A stretch of 64,000 nucleotides of DNA from positions 92,465,501 through 92,529,500 of the forward strand of contig CM027379.1 of NCBI GenBank assembly GCA_015680905.1. The letters are read 5' to 3'. This DNA comes from Coptis chinensis (Eukaryota; Streptophyta; Magnoliopsida; Ranunculales; Ranunculaceae). Every line of letters begins with the position of its first letter. Position 1 is the stretch's first letter. Below are positions 58,392 to 64,000 of this stretch, piece after piece. The position numbers and the translations under genes are program-made. The notes under the pieces were generated by a model, which saw only the letters and a list, made by a program, of their open reading frames with translations, was not told where the DNA came from and ran no database searches.

Positions 58392-59139
58392 GATTTAAGG
58401 CTATTTCAAGGCTTTGTAAAAGCGGAGAGAGGTCTCTCTTTCTTCAGCCATTGTGTCAGGTGTGGTTGGTGGGATAGTAGTTAGAGGTGTAGTGATTGGT
58501 ATACTCGATAGATTTGTTTGTTGACGTTGACGGTTAATTACGTTCGGTGTTTTTCTCCGACCAGACCTTAATCTCATGCAAGTCTAAGTCTAAACACGAC
58601 AACAATCTAAACAATCTTGATATATTAGTAGTATGAACCTCTAACTGGAGATGTGAGGTATGGAAGAAAGGAATACCTGATAGCGTCCTTGCTTCGCTTA
58701 TGAATAGCGTCTTGTTTACGCGTGTTCAGTGTAAATAACAAGTTAGAACACTGAAAAACTTAAAAATCGAAGTTCAAACAAACCTCTAGAAATCCGGAAA
58801 ATTTTGCTTTAGCGGGGGCATCACATACAAGCGCGGTCGATCGCTCTGTGTAACTTGAAATTCCGGTGTTTTATGATGGTCGCTCTCCATGGGAGCCGGT
58901 CGCGCTCGTGTTCCAGTAACTTAGGGCGGGTCGCCGCGGTATGGGCGGTCGCTCGCGGTATACCAGTATAGAGTAGCAGTGCGCTCCTTATAGGATGGTC
59001 GGCCTTCAGTGTAATTTTGTCACGAATTTTTCAAAGTGAAACGGATAACCACAAGTATGAATCAAACAAGGGTGGGTGGGTTTAATGGGACTTAAAAATG
59101 ACTAATTCTACTATGAAAACAATGCTAAAGTGCAACTAA

Positions 59140-59155
59140 GATGGCAGCGGCGCCA
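59140..59155 (-). other. Primer-binding site of the Athila-like element
   Basis: The minus strand reads TGGCGCCGCTGCCATC two bases inside the 5' LTR, the TGGCGCCG-type site used by many plant Ty3/gypsy elements. It fixes 59158-60644 as the 5' LTR. Confidence 0.85.
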
Positions 59156-59157
59156 TT

Positions 59158-60644
59158 TGATAAAAGATAAAAATGAATAATTTACCTACGAAATGAACGA
59201 TGAAACTCAAAACGTAAGTAAACTAAAACTATCTTATGTGCCTATGGTTTATCAAAGTTTCTACTCTCAATTCTATCGAAATAGAGTGGAGTAACAAATT
59301 CGTTCCACTCCTAGTGCTCTAGCATGAAATGTTTTCTAATATAATTAGTCGGTCTTAAGTCTAATGAGAGCTTTACGAGGGAGAATTATACTACGATGCA
59401 ACTACCCACAAGATACAAACTATAATTGATTCAACTACGGAAATACTACGTTGATTCTATAATAAGGAATTAGGGGGGATTGATTCCACCTTAACTCAAC
59501 TTAACTCACTAGCTTAATTTAATCGTCAGTAATCCAGATTGAATCGCCACGCAGAACAATTGGTTCTTCCTAATCCCTAATTACACATGACATTTCTACC
59601 AATTCATAACTAGCATGTGAACAATTAAACCCATTCTCATGGCGAATTAATCGTTTCTAGAGTGGAATAGAAATTACGACGACTCTACGATAATCGGAAT
59701 CAAGCTTTCATCAAGGCTTCTCAACCACCTCTAATAGATGTTTAGCCGAGAATCATTCCGCAATCATTTCCATATGAATCTAAACTAAACATAATATCAA
59801 GATTCGAAATTTACTAATCTAAATTAAACAATAATTAAAATCTAATTAACAACTAAGAATGGTAACCAACAATAATTAAAACTAGATCTAATAGATTGAA
59901 ATAACAAAAATCGAAATGACAAGAATAATAACTATTTTATTTATCTAATGAATGATATTCAATGATTCAAGAAATTAATCTAAAACAAGAAATGAAATTC
60001 TAAAACTAAGTTCTAAAACTCATTAATGGAGGCTAACTAATCTAATTCTAATCTAGGTCTAACTATCTACCATTAACAAAGAGTGAAGCTTTGGTTTTTA
60101 TACATTCAGATCCAAAAATCGTGCATGGGCTTGGAGCCATGTTTTGGGCCAGAGAATCAGGCCCAAAACCCAATTCTTTCAGTCCAAAAAGGCCTTTTCA
60201 GCTGCAGTTGGCTTCAACAGACTTTTCGTCCACTTCTGCTCCTCTGATTGGGTCAAGGCTTGGACCATTGGAAAGCTCTTTCCGATCCGGTCATTTTGAC
60301 ATAAGATAGGCCCCATTCAGGTCCGAGTCAAAAAGATACGACGCCGGAAGTTCACCGACTTGTGTGTTGTTTTAGCCTCGGTCGACTTTTCTTTTTAGAA
60401 ATGCTTATCTTCTTGAATCTTAGCTTTTAATCACGGAACTCCTTAGTAACCGACTTTTGCTCCTTTATCTCGCTAAAGTGGCATATTTCGCACATAATGG
60501 ACTTATAATGGACTTTGAATCTTCGAAATGCAGCTTTTAAAAAACACGTGAATCGTGTCGGTGTTAACTCTTAATTATTACGCAGATAATTGGTCTAATA
60601 ATATGACTGTTACAGGGTTAAAACTACGGTTTTGGCTCTTATCA
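59158..60644 (-). repeat. 5' LTR of the Athila-like element
   Basis: 1487 bp, direct repeat of 48132-49609. Followed by GTGAT (60645-60649), the target duplication. Confidence 0.93.
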
Positions 60645-61043
60645 GTGATTCGTACAACAAATTGTGAAGAACTTCCCACACAATCACATCTCGGACTTTT
60701 TCTCCAACTTGTTCAATAATCTCCTTTGCAACCCTTAAACGATCAAACGACTCAGAAACACACACCCACATCTTCTTATCAAAGGTTGTTGTCACTTTGT
60801 CTTCCTTGAGAATTAGTTTCGCAAGTGTGGTCTTGCCGAATCTCCCGGTTCTAACTATGGAGATGACATCGACTAATATATGGGATCTCGCGGCAACCCA
60901 ATGCTGTGGATTGTGCGATCTCGCGGTAGTTTTTTACCGTCAGTATTTTTTATGTGATTAATAGAAGGGTGCCAATAACTTTGAATTGGTCAAAAGGTGC
61001 CAATTTCATAAAATGGGTGTCAATCCCGCGACCCAATATTAGG

Positions 61044-61973
61044 TAGGTGAATAAGGCCCGTTTAACATATGGTCCCCGTACTAACCCCACCCTCTAATCG
61101 ATCGAATGGCCCATAAATACACTATACTTTAGATTCTGATAGTCCAATAAACATCAAGAATCTTCAAATCAACAAATTTGATTTATTTGCGAATTGCCAC
61201 TGTGAATTTCACCCTGAATGGTTGGAACATATGAACGTTCAATGTCCAACAGGCCCACAAAGGATTCACAGCCTTTTACAGGTGTGAAAGTTCAACGAAT
61301 GCCTATCACTTTCTGACGTGTATTTAAAGTCGTGTTACTTATGCGTTCGTTCAAACTCCAAAGTGTAGTCCCTATCCCCTATAACTTATTTTTGTTATAC
61401 TTTATTTTGGTGTTGTTTTAAGGTCCAGCATGGTTTGACGCAAATGACAGAACACGCAGATCATTATAACAAAAATTAGATAAATCTGAATCTTGTGACT
61501 TCGTCGCATGTCCGCCAGAGTGATCAACAAAGAGTATATCACTATTTGACCCGTTTATTTTTCAACCATAGTTTTTAGTACTAGAAATTTTGCAAGATTT
61601 TGGCCATGTAGTTAGGATTATGGTTAAGTAACTAATTTTGGGGCTACTTGACAGCACATGTTTTTGAAGAGTATTGGCAGATAATAATAATTACTTAAAA
61701 CAAATTCAAGATATGGATTGACACATTTGTGTTCATCCTCAATGTTAGTTTTATTTCCCTCTCTTAGTATGGGTGCAACGTGCAAGTGTCTAGTCTGGTG
61801 ATATTGCCACCTTGTCTCTCCCTTCTCAGTTTTTTTTGTTTCCTTTCTTTCTTTTAAACCTTCAATGCTCATCTTATCTTCACTTCATCAGAGTATACAT
61901 TTCAACAGTATCTCTTCCTCTTGCTATATTAGCACTCTACCTAGTTTGCTTTCATAGGGGAAAGGGTGTAGCC
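61044..61973. other. Upstream region of the BCAT gene
   Basis: No coding feature. This should contain the BCAT promoter and 5' leader. A CT/T-rich stretch (61815-61870) lies shortly before the start codon. The MULE insertion ends 930 bases upstream of the ATG. Confidence 0.5.
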
Positions 61974-63293
61974 ATGATTCTTCAAAGAAACTCCAGCCTT
62001 CATTCCTTGTTCCGCTCTGCTTTATATACTGTGAGTTTTGTCTGTCAATATTCATTCATGTAGTTCTGTTACTGAAACTTATCATGCTTGTCATGAATAT
62101 ATATGACTTTGTAATTTTGTAATTATTATTTATTAGACATCCAAGAAAACTAGTTACTTGACATTGATTATGTTTAACAAAAGTAAAACAAAACCTTAAA
62201 AGTCATTCTATTTAAGAAAGAAGCAGGGGAAAAAACAGTTAGATGATCAAATTTGTTGAATGTAATATTTGGTATAATACATAAATGATAAATAGGAAAA
62301 TAGGAAGATCACCCCTCAAACAGAGGAAACAGAGAGATCACGCAACTTGCACTTGAGAAATTCATTTGGCTTGCAAGAGTGTCAACTCTGCAGTATGATG
62401 ACATGTTCAAGAGAAATATGTTTTTCGAGAGATGATAGACTGTTTACATTCTACCTTATCTAAAGAATAGTTTTGTAGTAAATGAATCAAAATATTCTTT
62501 TGACTGATGTCAACCAATTGATCTCTTTGCAGGTTGGGCTTAAGGCATTTTTCACAACACAGGCTGTATCTTCTTTGCAAGACATGTCTGGACCCACTTC
62601 TCCCAGGTTATTAGTCAACACTGGCCAACTATATGCTTCATTGCTTGATCTTAGTCTTAGGTTTATTTTAGTATGGATGATATAGTGAAGGTTCTGTGAG
62701 TTGATATGCATGTGTTTCTGTTAGTGTGTGTTGTGTTCGGGTGGGTTGGTGAAACCATGAACATAACACCGACTTACGACCATTCGGCATCAGCAGTTTG
62801 CATCGAATATCTAAATATAAAAGACCTATTTGAGCATACCACTTCCTTCAAATTTCATTATTACACAAGCTTTGTTGTCTTGTCAATTTATTTAACTATA
62901 CAAAACATGTATTAGAGGTCCGACCCGCAACTAGGTGTTAAGCCATGAAATAAGAAATGTTGTTACCACCTAAGTAATTCATTTTATTGATTGTAGGCAT
63001 TGTGTAAAATACTCATCCCGATGATTTTTCTTGCTATCTGTTCAATTCACTCACTGGTTTATTGTTGAATGCTGCAACCCCTAGGACTAATACTTTTGGT
63101 AAATAAAAAATCTATCAGTTTCGATGACGACTATGCTGATGTGAACTGGGACGAACTCGGATTCAGCCTTATGCCAACTGATTACATGTACACCATGAAA
63201 TGTTCCAAGGACGAGAGATTTTCACATGGTGAACTGAACCGATATGGAAACATTGAGTTGAGCCCATCATCTGGAGTCCTAAATTATGGGCAG
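61974..63293 (+). CDS. Branched-chain amino acid aminotransferase, first three exons (partial)
   Basis: Exon 1 61974-62030 (19 codons), exon 2 62533-62606, exon 3 63119-63293, all with GT-AG borders and consistent phase. Exons 1-2 encode an organelle transit region ([19 protein letters not shown], then FFTTQAVSS). Exon 3 encodes [23 protein letters not shown] and [20 protein letters not shown], the N-terminal signature of plant BCATs, class IV PLP enzymes that transaminate Leu, Ile and Val in plastids or mitochondria. The next expected exon (a GLFEGLKAYR-like block with the rest of the catalytic core) is not found before 64000, so it either lies beyond the edge or the copy is truncated. No lesions are seen in the three exons. 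Confidence 0.85.
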
Positions 63294-63832
63294 GTATCTG
63301 TCAAACATTTCCTTGCAATTTATATATACTTCATTTTATGTCCTTTCCTTTTAGTCCCAATATCCCTTGTTAACCATCGGGGAACTTAAACATCCAAGCC
63401 ATCCCTTAAATGGTTACTTAGGGGCTCCACAGTACTTAGCAAAGGATTGTAAAGAAGTAGAAGAGGTTGTTGACAAACTATGGCTTGTAGGAGTTAAGAG
63501 TGTGATCATTGCCTTGTTATAACATTACTCCAAATTCGTGTCGTGGATGTCAAATCGAGTAAAACATTTACTTTTTCTCAGTTTGAAGCTGCAGCACAGT
63601 TTTGAATGAATTTGCATCACCCTGGTTTGAGATGCTGGTAGTGGACTAGTAAGACCACCTACCAAGGCAAACAAATCCTCAAAACACCTTAACTTTACTT
63701 CCATTTTAACTGCCTTTTTTTTTTTTGCAGTAGCCTATATATTGATTATATTTCATTCGAAGTGCAGCCCTATAATTGCAAAACGAATATTAAATAAATC
63801 ATTCGGTCTTAAAGAATTAAGAAATTCCCTGC

Positions 63833-63870
<38 letters not shown>

Positions 63871-64000
63871 TTAGCCACATGTAGGATCTTCTCAACCTCT
63901 CCATGTACTTAGGCACTTTTTAGCGAAAGACATAATACTTATTGTAGGGGAGTGATATTCTATATCCAACACGCGCTTAACATGGTGGGAATGACACATC
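63294..64000. other. Intron 3 or flank of BCAT
   Basis: No BCAT exon recognised. Contains poly-T runs (63717-63726, 63834-63866). The end of the window shows no repeat border. Confidence 0.5.

Larger units (their letters stand above)
48132..60644 (-). mobile_element. Ty3/gypsy (Athila-like) retrotransposon, 12.5 kb, lacking its own RT-RH-INT
   Basis: LTRs at 48132-49609 and 59158-60644 with TGATAA...TTATCA ends and a perfect 5-bp duplication GTGAT (48127-48131 and 60645-60649). The primer-binding site next to the right LTR and purine tract next to the left LTR set the minus orientation. Gag and protease are on the right. The lineage is inferred from the gag type (FHGL...PYQHI..., FxQNPHESFSEAWNRF) and long 3' spacer. 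Where RT, RNase H and integrase should follow, a non-LTR element is found instead. Inserted into the captured NB-LRR. Confidence 0.9.
47055..60890 (-). pseudogene. CNL-type NB-LRR resistance gene fragment, interrupted by retroelement
   Basis: On the minus strand, 60890 to 60645 encodes a degenerate P-loop (GRFGKTTLAK) and RNBS-A (FDKKMWVCVSESFD). The same frame resumes at 48126 with kinase-2 (FLLVLDDVW), RNBS-B (GSRVFITTHNEK), GLPL-like (CNGVPLSVKSLA), then after a stop CFVYCLIFP, LVKLWMAQGFL, an MHD-equivalent MYDLVHDFA and the first LRRs (LRTLDLSGC, LRYLNLSS) to about 47055. The coiled-coil N-terminus and most LRRs were never captured. Lesions: the 12.5 kb gypsy insertion and a TAA at 47666 that looks like a C-to-T change of a glutamine codon. 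Intact NB-LRRs sense pathogen effectors; this fragment cannot. Confidence 0.88.
45913..61034. mobile_element. Pack-MULE with captured NB-LRR piece, split by a gypsy element
   Basis: A perfect 9-bp duplication AATATTAGG flanks the interval (45904-45912 and 61035-61043). The ends are imperfect inverted repeats sharing CGCGG-ATTG-CACCC and ATTGGCA-CCTTTTGAC words over about 50 bases. Subtracting the Athila-like insertion and its duplication leaves about 2.6 kb, containing part of an NB-LRR gene but no transposase. GATCTCGCGG words occur near both ends (46036-46110, 46466-46520, 60883-60930). Confidence 0.75.

Overview
This 64 kb window is plant nuclear DNA, almost certainly from a eudicot (possibly an asterid; that last step is a guess). 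The evidence is spliced plant genes, TTTAGGG-type repeats, and dense nested Copia, Ty3/gypsy, Mutator (MULE), hAT and non-LTR elements. Only one host gene looks potentially intact and it runs off the right edge: a branched-chain aminotransferase (BCAT) from 61974. The other host genes are relics: an inositol-polyphosphate 5-phosphatase (4586-6118), a WAVE-DAMPENED2-like/TPX2-domain gene (6694-19810, split by inserted elements) and some unidentified exon-like pieces near 20.1-20.9 kb.

Layout. 1-3541: minus-strand Copia element, cut by the window edge, with its 5' LTR at 2988-3541. 4.6-20.9 kb: host pseudogenes. The WDL pseudogene contains two long ORF-free LTR-like elements (7134-11708 and 12637-19147). 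A third element of the same type (14104-17707) is nested inside the second; all have 5-bp target duplications. 20916-28378: MULE with 441-bp terminal inverted repeats (TIRs), a perfect 9-bp target duplication and a broken FAR1-type transposase. It also carries a GRF zinc-finger gene and captured pieces of ribosomal protein S18 and ribose-5-phosphate isomerase. 32829-40680: hAT element (perfect 8-bp duplication) with a decayed transposase. Inside it sits a 4.5 kb element whose ~0.9 kb inverted arms derive from a WAV3-family E3 ligase gene. 42097-45575: Harbinger-like element holding a tRNA-like sequence and a 1.58 kb Pack-MULE. That Pack-MULE joins an ADP-glucose pyrophosphorylase transit-peptide exon to a PP2C exon in frame. 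45913-61034: a third MULE (perfect 9-bp duplication) that captured an NB-LRR resistance gene piece. A 12.5 kb Athila-like Ty3/gypsy element (48132-60644) later split it. In the gypsy element the RT/RNase H/integrase region is absent, and a poly(A)-tailed non-LTR element with a restriction-like endonuclease C-terminus occupies the interval, in the same orientation.

The genes do not form a pathway. The theme is repeated capture of host exons by DNA transposons (at least six host genes in four elements), with retroelement insertion on top. The most testable candidates for new biology are the AGPase-PP2C chimera, the WAV3 inverted repeat as a small-RNA source, the covarying hairpin and splice-site-like pair shared by the three LTR-like elements, and the gypsy/non-LTR composite.
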